A DNA stretch of 64,000 nucleotides, from assembly GCA_963565915.1 (NCBI GenBank), contig OY751496.1:2046001-2110000 (forward strand), given 5' to 3'. The position numbers and the translations under genes were made by a program. The notes under the pieces are model-generated. The model did not search any database. It saw nothing but the letters and a program-made list of their open reading frames with translations, and was not told where the DNA came from. The DNA comes from Entoloma clypeatum. Taxonomy: Eukaryota; Basidiomycota; Agaricomycetes; Agaricales; Entolomataceae. Of the stretch, positions 50,360 to 62,372 are shown piece after piece; position 1 is the stretch's first letter, and every line of letters begins with the position of its first letter.

Positions 50360-53300
50360 ACAACGCTAAGTCGCGACCCTTATCCATTAAACAAACTCGC
50401 TTGCCTGGTGCAGTTACAGACAATATAATTTATGTTATCCCTGCAAAGCGAGCCGTTGCATCAACTAAGATTGTCAAGGGAGATCAACCTCCGAAATGAC
50501 AAGAGATCAAGCTGCAAGCTCAGATCAAAACACGACGAGGACCGAAGGCCATCCGACCCGAGGTTGATAGCGGATGTGAACACACATGTATCCATCCCAG
50601 AATAGTACGTGAACAGAACCTTCCCATGCGCGGAATAAAGCCCATATCGATCTTAAATGCCGATGGATCGCCAAACCAACAACAGAAGGCAGAAAAGCTT
50701 GCCGAAGTCAAACTGGACTTAGGAACACACCAGGAAACCATGGAAGCAATGGTATTGGACATTGGGTGAACGGACATGCTTTTGGGGCATGACTGGCTAG
50801 TGCACCACAACCCCACGATCAATTGGACAACCGGCGCCATAACGTTCAACCGGTGCCCATCAACATGTCAAACCAAACATTCAGACTTCAGGGTTAACCT
50901 TAATGGTTGCAAACATCGGGTTCGCATGGTTGAAGTACGAGACAAGGATGCGCCCAAGAAGTCGGATCAGAAATGGAAGCCTGGAGACCCCATATTGGAA
51001 GCAGTCACTCCCACACCACCTCCCACAACCAAACGACCCTCATATGTCGAACATTTCGCCCACCTCTTTGAGAAAGAAATCTTTGACAAGATCCCAAAGG
51101 AAAGGGAATGGGACCACGGCATTGAACTTACACCGGACGCACCAAAGGAGTTAGGAGGGAACATGTACCCTATGACCCAAAAGGAGCAAGAAGAACTGGA
51201 TGCATTCATTGACGAAGGCCTGGCAACCGGAAAGATCTGACCATCCAAATCCCCTTACACATCACCCTGCTTCTTCATTAACAAGAAAGATGGCTCCAAA
51301 TGATTGGTACAGGACTATCGCACAGTTAACAAATTCACAGTTAAAGACAAATTCCCACTCCCACGCATCAACGACCTCTTGGATGTATTGAAGAACACAG
51401 TCTACTTCAACAAAATGGACATCATGTGGGGATACAACAACATGTGAATCAAGGAGGGCGATGAATGGAAAGCCGTCTTCCTGACCAGTCGAGGATTGTT
51501 TGAACCATTGGTCATGCTTTTTGGGCTTTGCAACTCCCCGGGAATGTTCTCTCGGATGATGGCCAGCCTATTCAGGGATCAGATCCGTCGACGCATCTGT
51601 GTGATCTACATGGATGACATAGTGGTTATTGACAAAACCAAGGAAGAACTTGCCCGGAATACTGAGGAAATCTTGCAGATCCTATCGGACAATGACTTGT
51701 TCCTAAAGGAGAAGAAGTGTCTTTGGGAAGTGACAAAATGCCCCACATTGGGATATGTCGTTGGAGAAGGATGTGTCGAGATGGAAACCGAGAAGGTGGA
51801 TACAATCCAAAACTGGCGAGTACCCACGTCGAAAAAGGAAGTCCAGAGGTTCTTGGGATTTGCCAACTTTTATCGACGCTTCATTGAAGGATACTCAAAC
51901 ATCGCGAAACCACTCACGACACTTACAGGAAATACAGCATTCACTTGGGGACCGGCGGCACAAGAAGCATTTGAAGGTCTCATATGGGCAATCACGACAG
52001 CACCAGTCTTGGCACTACCTAAACCAGACAGACAGTTCAGGGTGGAAACCAATGCATCGGGTTATGCGATTGGAGTGGTGCTCTCGCAGAAACAGGACGA
52101 CAAGTGGCACCCCATCGCATTCTTGTCGCGGACCATGTCCGCAGCCAAACAGAATTACGAGATATACGACAAAGAGCTCTTGGCAGTCATGGAAGCACTA
52201 AAAGATTGGAGACACTATCTGCTCGAAGCCAGGGAACGCTTCGAGATCTTAACTGATCACAAGAACCTGGAGTATTTCCGCCGTCCTCAGGACCTAAATC
52301 AACGACAAAGGCGCTGGAAGATGAAGTTACAAGACTATGACTTCGAACTACGGCATGTGCCTGGCAAGACAAATGCAAAAGCGGACATCCTGTCGCGCTT
52401 ACCCTGGTATGAAACAGAACTCGAACCGCAAGACAGTGACCAAATGCTCAAGGAGGGACTATTCTTGAAACGATTGGAATCAGAAAATGTGGTACAAATG
52501 GAGATGTTCACGGAGGAACAATTCTTTGAAGGGGGTGAAACATCTGATTCCATCAAGATTGGAAACGTCACAACCATCGAAAATCCGTGGATCGCACGCA
52601 TCAAGGGTTCAAACCGCATGGAGACAGAAGTAGCCCAGGGTCTAAAAAAGAATCCTCACTGGTATCAACAGGAAAACGGCATCACATATGCAGGCGAACG
52701 AGTCTATGTTCCACCGGACCCACAACTGCGTCAAGAACTAATGTTTGAATCACATGATGCACCAGTGGCTGGACATCCAGGACAGTATCGAACACACGAA
52801 CTTCTCACTCGCACCTACTGGTGGCCCACCATCCTGCATGACGTGAAGAAGTATGTGAAAGGTTGTGACACCTGTCAACGCAACAAGATCAACCGTCAAA
52901 GGAGACATGCCCCTCTGCACCCTAACGCCGCACCAAGTCAACCATGGGAAGACATAGGGATTGACGTCATGGGACCGATACCAGAATCTGATGGGAAGAA
53001 CGCAATTTTGGTCATCACAGACAGACACTCAAAGATGCTTCACCTCATCCCAACAACCGTGGAACTATCGACTGAGGGATTAGCCAAGATCTATTGGGAT
53101 CAGATATGGAAGCTTCATGGGATCCCTAAGAAGATCATTAGCGACAGAGGACCGCAGTTCACCACGAAGTTCATGGAGATACTTTGCCGCATGTTGGGAA
53201 TCAAGAGAAACCTGTCCACCGCATACCATCCACAGACTGATGGACAAGCCGAACGATCGCATCAAGAGACAGAAGCATTCTTACGAAACTTCGTCAACCA

Positions 53301-53834
53301 CCTACAAGATGATTGGGCTGAATGGATTGCGATCGCAGAATTCCAGTACAACGACAAGGAACATCAGGCGACAAAGCATACACCGTTCTATCTAAACTAT
53401 GGTCTACATCCCTGGAAGGGAGAACTCGTATTGGAAGACACCAACCCAGCTGCCAATGACTTCCTAAAAAAGCTCAAACAGGCACGAGAAGAAGCCAATG
53501 CAGCGCTGAAACAGGCACAAGATCAGATGAAGAAGACAGTTGACACACTACGAAGTCTGTCTCGGAATTATCGCATCGGAGACAAGGTGTGGCTGGAAGG
53601 GACTAACATCAGGACCAATCGTCCCTCAAAGAAACTTGATGCACTCTGACATGGACCATTCAAAGTCCTGGAGAAGAAAGGAGCCCATGCGTACCTGCTT
53701 GATCTCCTGAAAACCTGGAAGATGATTCATCCAGTGTTTAACGAGACCCTGTTGTCACCATATGAAACACCGAAGTATGCCATCCAGAAGAAGAAGCCCG
53801 CCCCTGATCCAATCATCGTTGAAGGACGAGAAGA
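50341..53834 (+). pseudogene. pol: Pol of element C, truncated and full of stops
   Basis: Protease, RT (YMDD about 51609), RNase H and integrase are recognisable. Stops that I see include TGA at 50766, 51238, about 51301 (AAATGATTG, CGA in B), about 51446 (CGG in A) and 53647 (CGA in A). Several are CGA-to-TGA changes. From about 52150 on the sequence is nearly the same as B, whereas the first half resembles A. It ends at 53834 before the chromodomain. Confidence 0.9.
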
Positions 53835-54233
53835 AGGTAGGTGATCAACAAAATAGCAAAGGCAATCAAAGTCAGTAAAGTCCCAATAGGTACCCTCAAG
53901 TTGTTTGAGGACAGACCGCCAATTGTTGACATAATGCTGAACAGCGTCGGAGCCTGAGCCACAGAGCACCCTAACAATGTGATCCTTTGTGACAGCTGCT
54001 GAAACTGGGTTGCCACCCCCAAAGTTGGAGTAGAGGGCCTCATAGACATTACAAGCCGTAGATGCTAGAGCTCCTCGTGCATCCCTCTTCTTGGGTACAA
54101 CTGCAGCTGGACCGTTCCCTAGGCGCCCAACCAGAATATGACAGACAACCGCCATGATTTCCAGAGCAAAGGACAGGTGCGCAGATGGGTCATAAAGGAG
54201 GGCATATATGTGCATAGAGACCAAGATTGTCAA
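53835..54233 (-). pseudogene. Unrecognised coding fragment next to the truncated element C
   Basis: A minus frame of about 130 codons (MTILVSMHIYALLYDPS, NVYEALYSNFGGG, YVNNWRSVLKQLEG, FDCLCYFVDHLP). The last part resembles the helical Gag of Copia-type elements (LPxx end), but this is weak. It runs into the end of C at 53834 with no stop. It may be what C's 3' end was replaced by, or the flank of a deletion. Confidence 0.3.
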
Positions 54234-54409
54234 ACATTTTGAGTACCGCCGAGTACCATTTTTAGTGTTGCCGCAACTCAGCTAGCCGCACCATGACTCA
54301 CAAAGTCACGGCTTGGCAAATATTCAACTCAGCTTGTCAGCCGAACCGATTTATTCAGCTCCATTCAACTCAGCAGCTGGATCAAGCCGGTTCTGAGTTG
54401 TGGAACCAA
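54234..54409. other. Spacer, no gene seen
   Basis: Contains several CAACTCAGC and CCGAACC words with loose inverted symmetry (AACTCAGCTTGTCAGCCGAACC, ATTCAACTCAGCAGCTGG); possibly a MITE remnant, not delimited. Confidence 0.25.
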
Positions 54410-55830
54410 TCAATCAATTGCCAGAACAATACATAATTTACATGTCATTATATATGAATAATAATATTTATATATCACTTTGTCTTGAATTATTAGGCTC
54501 ATTATTTCCTTCAAGTGCATAGAAAGCATGTACTGTGGCAAAATGAATGGTGGCAACCATAACACATAAAACCAGACATTGTTGTTGCTTATTTTGAGTA
54601 GAATAGCATGTAACACAGGCTTGGTTGATACCAAAAACACCAAGAAAAAAAAAACATTTATTTGAAAGTACCATCCTATCATATGAGATACAAAATCATT
54701 GTGCCCATCATCAGCTGTGATTCGTCCAAGTTCGTCACCCACCATGCCTTGACTCAAAATTGATGTGAGATGATCATGAGTGTCTCTTGGTGACAATAAC
54801 ATGTCACCCTCCAGCGTTTCTAACCCCTGCGTAAAATCCAACCTCTGCCGCTTCAACAAAAACTTGAGGATTTGAAGGGCCTCCATAAGACTCGGATGGA
54901 TGCGGTTGCGATGCTTCGTGTCTGTCTCACTGGCTGATGAAAATATATGCTCACAAGGAACAGCAGATGCCTGGATTGGGAGGTAGTCGAGGGCCATAGT
55001 ATACAATGTGGGGTATCGGCGTGGGTCTTGCTTTCCCTCCATCTGGATGCAGTAGTTAGTATGATGCAAGTTTTGATCAGAAAGGCACTTACATCCCAAA
55101 AATTCACAATATCAGTTCCTGGTGGCGAAATATCCCTAAGATACAGGTCATATTCCTCATCAACTGTCGAAGGTGAAACCCGTGCTCCCATGTTGAAATG
55201 TAACATGTCTTCAAGGCCATATTTCAAAGTGGTCCTCCAGACATCCATGCTGCCTGTAGAATGGCGGCTAGGTCCAGGGCCAAAGCCAGCCAAAGTATGC
55301 AGTGGCTCCCTGTGTTGATGATATTTGGCCATCTACAACACGGTGTAATTAGTAGGACAGGGGTGGCAGCTAGATCCAGGGCCAAAGCCAGCCAAAGTAT
55401 GCAGCGGCTCCCCGTGTTGACAATATTTGGCCATCTACAACGCGGTGTAATTAGTAGGACAGGGGATGTTCTGTCATGGTGGAGCGTACAATGACATCCA
55501 TTGCTCGTTAAATGTAGTATATATCCCAATGCTCCTCTATCCAGCATCTACAGATTGAGGGATTGAGGACTAATTGCACGGTCAGCCTGAAGAATGATCA
55601 AAAGGGGGAAAAATGCTAACATATTGCGATCACGTATGCCTTGCTTTGATCCATACGCTGATAATATTTCATCACCCATTTCAACCCAGTATTGGTATAT
55701 TTCTTGAGATGTGGGTGGCGTTCACCAAGTGTCTCCCATGCTGTTATAAACATTTCGAAGTTGCATATACTTGATGAGAGTGTTGGCAGCTTTTCTGCGC
55801 ACATGTTTTGCTGCACAACATGTGGAATCT
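54410..55830 (-). pseudogene. hAT transposase fossil
   Basis: On the minus strand: exon about 55816-55616 with CNFEMFITAWETLGERHP and YYQRMDQSKAYVIA (central hAT region); exon near 55547 (WIEEHWDI, with TAA); exon 55332-about 55090 (MAKYHQHREPL, DLYLRDISPPG, NFWD); intron with GTAAGT donor; exon from 55041 down with the hAT dimerisation domain (RRYPTLYTMALDYLPIQASA, CEHIFSSASETDTKHRNR). It ends near 54800 or at 54410. Stops and a duplicated exon make it inactive. It is not clearly linked to the short hAT-type elements nearby, though they need such an enzyme. Confidence 0.75.
55268..55470. repeat. 102-base tandem duplication over a transposase exon
   Basis: TCCAGGGCCAAAGCCAGCC begins at 55273 and 55375; the two units (about 92% identical) each include the exon end and the splice region GTGTAATTAGTAGGACAGGGG. 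It duplicates the 5' border of an exon of the hAT fossil. Confidence 0.8.
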
Positions 55831-55908
55831 ATTTAAATGAGACAAGATATGTAGTAATTAATGATGGCAAAACCTTACCGTGAGGACTGAGGCAAAGTCT
55901 TCCAGATT

Positions 55909-55965
55909 TAGTGTTTCTAAGTCCAGTCTCAAGAACCTAAAACCAGACCAAAACCGGGTGATATC
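55909..55965. repeat. Fragment of the GACTGG-type MITE
   Basis: TAGTGTTTCTAAGTCCAGTC and the next 35 bases repeat the start of the element at 56097. It ends after CCAAAACCGGGT; only the left end is present. Confidence 0.65.
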
Positions 55966-56096
55966 AGGGGAACACATTAAATAGGGATGCTGTGGGTATT
56001 TGCCAATGATGCACAGGATACAGTGCAGATGGCAAAAAGGTCCTGTAAAGGTAATACCCTTCGCAAAGTCCTTCGCCAAGACATCCTGTGTATAGT

Positions 56097-56300
56097 TAGT
56101 GTTTCTAAGTCCAGTCTCAAGAACCTAAAACCAGACTGAAACCGGACCTGAACAAACTGGTTTGAGACCAGACCACGCTCTCAAGTTTTAAGGTTTTTGA
56201 TCACAACCAGTCCTCAGTTCTCTCCAAATTTTAAGATTTGAAAGACTGGCCAAAGACTGGTTCGGACCAGTTTAAACTGGTTTTTTTCACCGAACACTCC
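56097..56300. mobile_element. hAT-type MITE with GACTGG repeats
   Basis: Starts TAGTGTTTCTAAGTCCAGTC and ends near GAACACT at 56298, a partial inverted match. The interior is rich in ACCAGAC/GACTGGTT words like the element at 11955-13095. I could not fix an 8-base duplication. Confidence 0.55.
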
Positions 56301-56329
56301 AAGGGCCCAGCACCATGCAAAATTATGCC

Positions 56330-56406
56330 ATCAGAAAAACTTGAACTCTCAGCCTCTATAGTATATACTATTATTCTAACATCTTAACCAACTAAGCCAC
56401 AGAAGC
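56330..56406 (-). other. tRNA-like sequence (tRNA relic or SINE head)
   Basis: On the minus strand TGGCTTAGTTGGTTAAGA fits a pol III box A and GAGTTCAAGTTT lies about where box B (GGTTCRANTCC) would be, but with mismatches. The acceptor stem does not pair (GCTTCTG against TTCTGATGG). So it is not a functional tRNA gene; an old tRNA pseudogene or tRNA-derived SINE is more likely. Confidence 0.4.
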
Positions 56407-56906
56407 ATTGTAATTTTGTTGCACACTCACTCTACATACCCACTTTTTCACTTCCCAAATAGGCCACTTCCAAAATAGGCACAACCACCAAAAAAAGACA
56501 AAAGGTGTGTGTGCACCCCCCCCTGCCCCGATCACATGTAGACACAGGCTTTCAATAAAATCTATAAATATATTGTAACCTTTTCAACAATCGCACATCT
56601 GCTTATTATGTCTACACAGAAACAAGTAAGGGTTTCTACTATATCAATTATGTAGAAGGGGATTATATCTCACTCAATATGTATTGTTTTTCTGAAATTT
56701 TGCCACGGATTTTAAGTTATAGAGGTGCCGTGCTCTGCAACAAATAATAGTAAACAATGTGCAATAGAAATAATGAAATGTGCAGATTTCAGTAAAAGTG
56801 TTATATCTCCATAATGAATCAACCAAATTTGAAAAACAAATGTGCTATAAGATCCCCTGAATGTGGAGAATCCAAATCTGAAATAAAAATTTTTGGTCAA
56901 ATTTTC
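56407..56906. other. Intergenic, left flank of the Copia element
   Basis: No gene. From about 56860 it is the second copy of the repeat at 30185 (GAATCCAAATCTGAAATAAA). A CACCCCCCCCTGCCCCG low-complexity run lies at about 56514. Confidence 0.6.
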
Positions 56907-57216
56907 TGTTGAAACTTTTCCCATCACGTAGATTAGATTAGATTAGATTACATCACGTGACCTTTACATATCTTCATTACATACTTGTTTGGTTGGTACA
57001 AACAGTAGTACAGTATATAAGACCAGGAAACTGTCAATACCAACAAGTTGTCTCTTGACTCTTAACCAGCTCCATCGCTCTCACCAGCCTCAACCGCTCT
57101 CACTAGCCTTACCCCCTCCAAACCATGTAAGTGACCATAGCGGTATCGTAGAGTACTTCCACTGTAGCTATGTTGCTCAGTACACCTGTGGCTAGCGCCC
57201 AGGTGGAACTTCAACA
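56907..57216 (+). repeat. 5' LTR of Copia G
   Basis: Contains a GATTAGATTAGATTAGATTA microsatellite between CATCACGT and CATCACGTGA near its start and ACAGTATATAAGACC (TATA box) at about 57011-57025. Confidence 0.95.
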
Positions 57217-57230
57217 GGTTATGGGCCCCG
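57217..57230 (+). promoter_or_regulatory. PBS of Copia G, half-tRNA-iMet type
   Basis: GGTTATGGGCCC directly follows the LTR. It is complementary to the anticodon stem-loop side of initiator tRNA-Met (GGGCCCAUAACC), the internal site used by copia-type elements that prime with a cleaved tRNA-iMet. Confidence 0.75.
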
Positions 57231-57578
57231 GATAGCAGAGGGACTTGGGAAACGCTGGCAACAGCGAGTACCTGCCCACTCTACCCTGGCTGGCGAAGAA
57301 CCGATCGAAAGATCTAGGTTCTGAGTCTTACTTCTTCACATATGAACCTGGGAACATCATTACGACAAGTACCTGTCATGAAACGTCCCTAAGGGGATTG
57401 ACCTAGTACACTCCATGTGGAAACGTTGATCGCACCTCATACGTTTCTGACATATAAAGGGCTTTCCCGTGACCGCTATTCCTAAAGAGAATATGTCATA
57501 AGGAATCATTTAATTGTTTTCTTGAATCATATTCATAACACATCACTGATTGGGAACCCTTTCTTAGATTCATCTACA

Positions 57579-60500
57579 ATGTCTACCTCTCGCTCCGCCC
57601 TCGACTCCATCGTCGTCTTCGACGGCATTGACTACCAAAGCTGGGCCGAAAGGATGAAGTCCTACCTCCTCCATCAAGGAGTCTGGCGCCTTGTTTCTGG
57701 CGATATCATCCGCCCTGTCATCGCCGACTTCACCACCACGGTCTCCACCCCTGGGGCCACTGCTGCTGCTCCCCCTGTGCTGGTTACCACTGTTGACCAG
57801 CCCGGCTTCCGCAAGGAAGAAAAGGCTTGGATCAGGGACGACGACACAGCCCTTGGAGCAATCCGTCTGAAAGTCTCTGAGGCGATCAGGCGACACATCA
57901 AAGACAGCACCTCGGCACTTGGCGCGTGGAAAACGCTAAAGGATGCCTACTCCAAGGTATCCCCGGCCGTCATCTTCGGCGATTTCAAGGCCGCCGCCAC
58001 CTACAAACTGTCTGGACGCGACCCAGTGCCTGAAATTGAACGCCTGGGGTCTCTTTTCGCCCAGCTCGCCGATTCAAGCTTTGTCGTCCCCGACCTGATG
58101 CAGGCAATGATCCTGGCCAATGCAATTCCCGACGCCTGGTCGTCACTCTCCACCGCCCTTTTCCAGGTCTACGACGCCGACGATTTCACCTACAAAGCCG
58201 TCGCCGAAAGCATCATCTCTGAATACTGGCGCAAGTATGCGGTCGGGTCTACTCGTGCATCCAATGAGCAGGCCTGGAAAATTTCCGGGACAAAGCGAAA
58301 AGGGCAGGACCCCAAATGGGAAAGGCAGCAGAAGCCGAGTACCTCGCAGAACGATGCTGATGAGCAGCCTAACTCGGCCGACCCAAGTACCGCTTCTGAG
58401 AAGAAGAAGGGAAAGGGACGTTGGCGCAATCAGAAGAAAAGCGCTAACAATGCGGACAACACGTCCGACCATGTGGAAGAAACGGTTGAGTTTGTTGCTC
58501 CCGCCATCCACTTCCCTCCTCTTCCGCCGCCATCCTTCACCACCGTCACTGGTCGCGGGAAAACGACAAGTACCGCACAGCCCGATTCCGCAAAGATGCA
58601 GTCGCTCCTGCAACGAATGAACCCCCCTCTGTCACAGTACACCGGGCTTCCTTCTGGAAAACCATCCGTGTGGAAAAAGAACGACCATGTCCGCAAACTC
58701 GCGCGCGGCATTGGTGCTCGCCCCTCAGGATTGAATCTTCGTATCCTAGACACCATCATTCCTGACATCGACGAAAGGCCAGCTAAACAGCGTCACGTAG
58801 CCCCGTCGATAGAAGAATCGCTGAAAATGATGGACATAGACCATCAAAGCGAGCGGATGGGGCCGGAACAATTCGAAGATGGGCTGATTGAACTTGACGG
58901 TTTGTCACATATTTCTCTCAAACTTGATCAAATGGGAAACGCTAATAATCACGCACAGACGTTTGAATACATATTAGCTAGTACCGATGCAGATAGTATA
59001 GATCTCTTTAGTGATGATCTGTACAAAAAATATATCAAACATTCCGCGTCCTGCACACACTGCAAAGAGAGAGAACGCGCTCAGTGGATCTTAGATTCCG
59101 GCGCATCATTACACTTTACCCATGAGTTCAAAGACTTCGCATATTACAGGCCTCTCAAGGCTAAGCGATTTGTCCAAACAGCTGCAAAGGGAAAGAAACT
59201 GGAAATTCTTGGAGTTGGGGCCGTTCCAGTACGGCATACCCTAAATGGGGAAACTAAAACCCATCTCCTACGACCGGTGTTTTATATTCCGGATATGGAC
59301 ACACGTCTATTGTCCCTAGGCGTCTTCCTTAACCATGGTTACAAAGTTGATGGAATGCGCGGAGAAATTAATATCTCTAAAGGGCTGAACAAAATACAGT
59401 TTTCGCCTCATTTCATCGGACAAACCATTTACTGGTTAGACACTGAAATACGCTATGACCAAATCCACGCGATCTCTAGCGAAATCACTGTTGAAACCTG
59501 GCATAAACATCTTGGCCACCCAAATGACCAGGCGCTTAATAAAATTCCCACTAGTACCAAAGGAGTACCCAGGACATTAGTACGTGAGAAATCACAGGAA
59601 AGCTGCACGGGGTGCCTCAAAGGGAAAATGCCGAATCAGTCATACCCCAATTCAATGACGAGGGCTGTCAAACCCTTCGACCTGATTCATTCAGACCTGA
59701 AACAGATATCCACGGCATCGTACCACAAGTACAAATACTTCCTCACGTTTCTGGACGATTTTTCATCTCATGTCTGGGTCGTCTTGCTTAGGAAAAAGTC
59801 TGGTGCTATCACGGCACTAAGACAGTTTCTTGCGATGATCCAGAACCAATTTGCCGCTACTCCTAAGAAGTGGCGAGTTGATGGAGGTGGAGAATTTGAC
59901 GAATACAAAGATGTACTTGCCGATCATGGAATTCTGATCGACGTCACGCTCCCATATCAGCACCAGCAGAATGGTAGAGCAGAAAGGATCAATCGAACAC
60001 TATGGGAAAAATCTCAGGCATTGTGCTTCGATGCATGCTTACCGCCTATGTGGTGGGAATTCTGTTTGGAACACGCAGCATTTCTCTATAACAGAACCCC
60101 CATGCAGCGTCTTGAATGGAAAACCCCTTACTTCAGGGTGACCAATGAGATCCCCGACATGTCCAGCATCAGAGTATTTGGATGTCAAGCATATGTATAT
60201 ATCCCAAAGGAGAAACGTAGGAACTCCCTGGAATCAAGATCCCGATTGATGATTTATCTCGGATCGAAACCAGGGGTCAAAGGATACCGCTTCATGGATC
60301 CTGAGACCAATACGATTTTCATGGGTGGAAAAGCTATCTTTGATGAAAGCAAGTACCCTAGATGCCACATCGACCCTTTGCCAGAAAACCATCCAGAAAT
60401 GGAAAACCCAGAGCCGGCTGATGAGTTTGAGGATCTCATCCCTGGCAGCAACGACGACGAAAGTCACAATGAAATACCTCATGACCCAGTTCCCATTGAA

Positions 60501-62306
60501 CAGGATCAACCTGAATCAGACAACGAACTGCCTGCCAGTGAGCCTGATGACGAACCACGAGTACCCACTCCGGAACCCGAGCAAGTACCAGATCGTCCGA
60601 TCAGGGAACGACAAGTTCGGAAGATGCCAGGAAGCATCTATGGGGAAGACACTCCAGCATCTGATCTTGAAAAATTAGATCGAAGACGGAGATTGGGTGG
60701 TCAAACAGCATGGATGAATGACCTCCTGATGGAGGCAATATCAGTCCAAGTTGGCATCGTTGAAATGTCCCACAAAGACATATACCCTCTTCCAAATAAA
60801 GAAGACTGGTATGCGGCTGAACGAAAAGAGCTAGATATGCTCAAACGCCGCGGGGTGATCACGGAGCTAGTACCCCTGCCTGAAGGGAGGAAAGCTCTAA
60901 GGAACAAATGGGTTTACAATGAAAAGTCCGATGGGCGTCTGAAAGCACGCCTCGTCGCAAAAGGCTTCTCACAGATAGAAGGGATCGACTTTGATCAGAT
61001 CTTCTCACCAGTCGTGAGATATGAAACCGTCCGATTAATACTGGCATTGACAGCCCTTGAAGGGTGGTTCATGACACTTTTGGACGTCTAATCAGCCTTC
61101 CTCTATGGAACGCTCCGTGAGGTCATCTACATGCGACAGCCTGAGGGCTACGTAGTAAAAGGGAAAGAACACCTCGTGTACCGACTATACAAAGCCCTAT
61201 ATGGACTTAAGCAGGCCGCACTAGCCTGGTGGAGAGAACTTGATTCCTCCATGAAAAAGCTCAGCTTTATCCGGCTTCACTCCGATGTGGGTGTTTTCAT
61301 TCACAAAAGTACCAACGGGGAAATTGTAATCGCCGTCATCTATGTCGACGACTCTGCTTTTCTCGGCACAAACGGGGAATATACGCTAGAGAAAAAGAGG
61401 GCCTTCATGACCACATGGGAATGTAGGGACCTAGGGCACCTCGTGCCTGGTGGGGAACCAAAAGAGTTTCTTTCGATCCAGATAAGGCAACATGGGAAGA
61501 GGATCTTCATTGATCAAGTACCTTACCTTGAGAAAATACTCACACGCATGGGGATGAGTGAATCCAATGCAACCCATACCCCACTCCCTACGGGCTACAA
61601 ACCCATGGCATCCGAAGATGAACCCAATGCGGAACTCCGATCCAAGTACCAATCCGTCATCGGATCACTCCTATATCTGATGATTGGAACGAGGCCTGAC
61701 ATCTGCTTTGCTGTAATCAAAATGTCCCAATTTTCTGCGAATCCCACCAAACGCCATTTAGAAGTGGCTAGGGATATTTGCAGATATTTGAAGGCAACAA
61801 AAGATTATGCGATCATGTATGATGGGGACTCAGGGAAAGGGATCTATGCATTCACAGACTCCGACTGGGCGTCAGATGAAAACACAAGGAGGTCTACCAC
61901 CGGCTTCTTCATATCACTGGCGTCTGGAGCAATAACATGGGTATCATCGGCGCAAAAAACCATTGCCCTCTCTTCTACAGAAGCAGAGTATATGGCGCTA
62001 TCAGATTGCAGTCGCGCAGCAACATGGCTGAGAAGCATGCTTGCCGAACTTGGAATGCAGATCGGATCAGTACCGATCTATGGAGATAACAACGGCTCCG
62101 TCTTTATCGCATCCAACCCTGTAACTGAGAAGCGATCCAAGCACATCGACGTGCGATTCCACTTTGTCAGAGAAAAAGTATCCGAAGGCATCATCACGGT
62201 CGAATTCATTGAAGGAGTGAATAACCCTGCAGATCTTTTAACTAAAAATCTGGGGAAAATCCTCTTTAACAAGTTTATCCCGTACTTCGGATTACTAAAA
62301 AACTAG
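57579..62306 (+). pseudogene. Gag-Pol polyprotein of Copia G, one in-frame stop
   Basis: ATG 57579, about 1,575 codons, TAG at 62304-62306. Gag: SIVVFDGIDYQSWAERM and KTLKDAYSKV; I find no CCHC knuckle. Protease: WILDSGASLHF about 59088. Integrase: WHKHLGHP, CTGCLKGK, then FLDDFSSHVW, VDGGGEFDEY, NGRAERINRTLW. RT: VRLILALTALEGW, then TAA at 61089-61091 inside DV-SAFLYG, YVDD at about 61342. RNase H: FTDSDWASDE, SSTEAEYMALSD. The single TAA, where Copia elements have Lys or Gln, is the only defect found; a CAA-to-TAA change would explain it. The polyprotein before it has Gag, PR and IN. Confidence 0.93.
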
Positions 62307-62372
62307 ATGAAGAAAAGTACCTATATGGGAAAAATAAGATGTATTTAGAAGTATGTACTAAATATGGGGGGG

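Larger units (their letters stand above)
48346..53834 (+). mobile_element. Ty3/Gypsy element C (family A/B), 3' end missing
   Basis: 5' LTR, PBS, ORF0, gag and pol of the A/B family. It ends at about 53834 within pol, just before the chromodomain (VEGREE), where unrelated sequence starts; there is no 3' ORF and no 3' LTR. It begins eight bases after the recombinase stop of H. It carries more premature stops than A or B. Confidence 0.92.
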
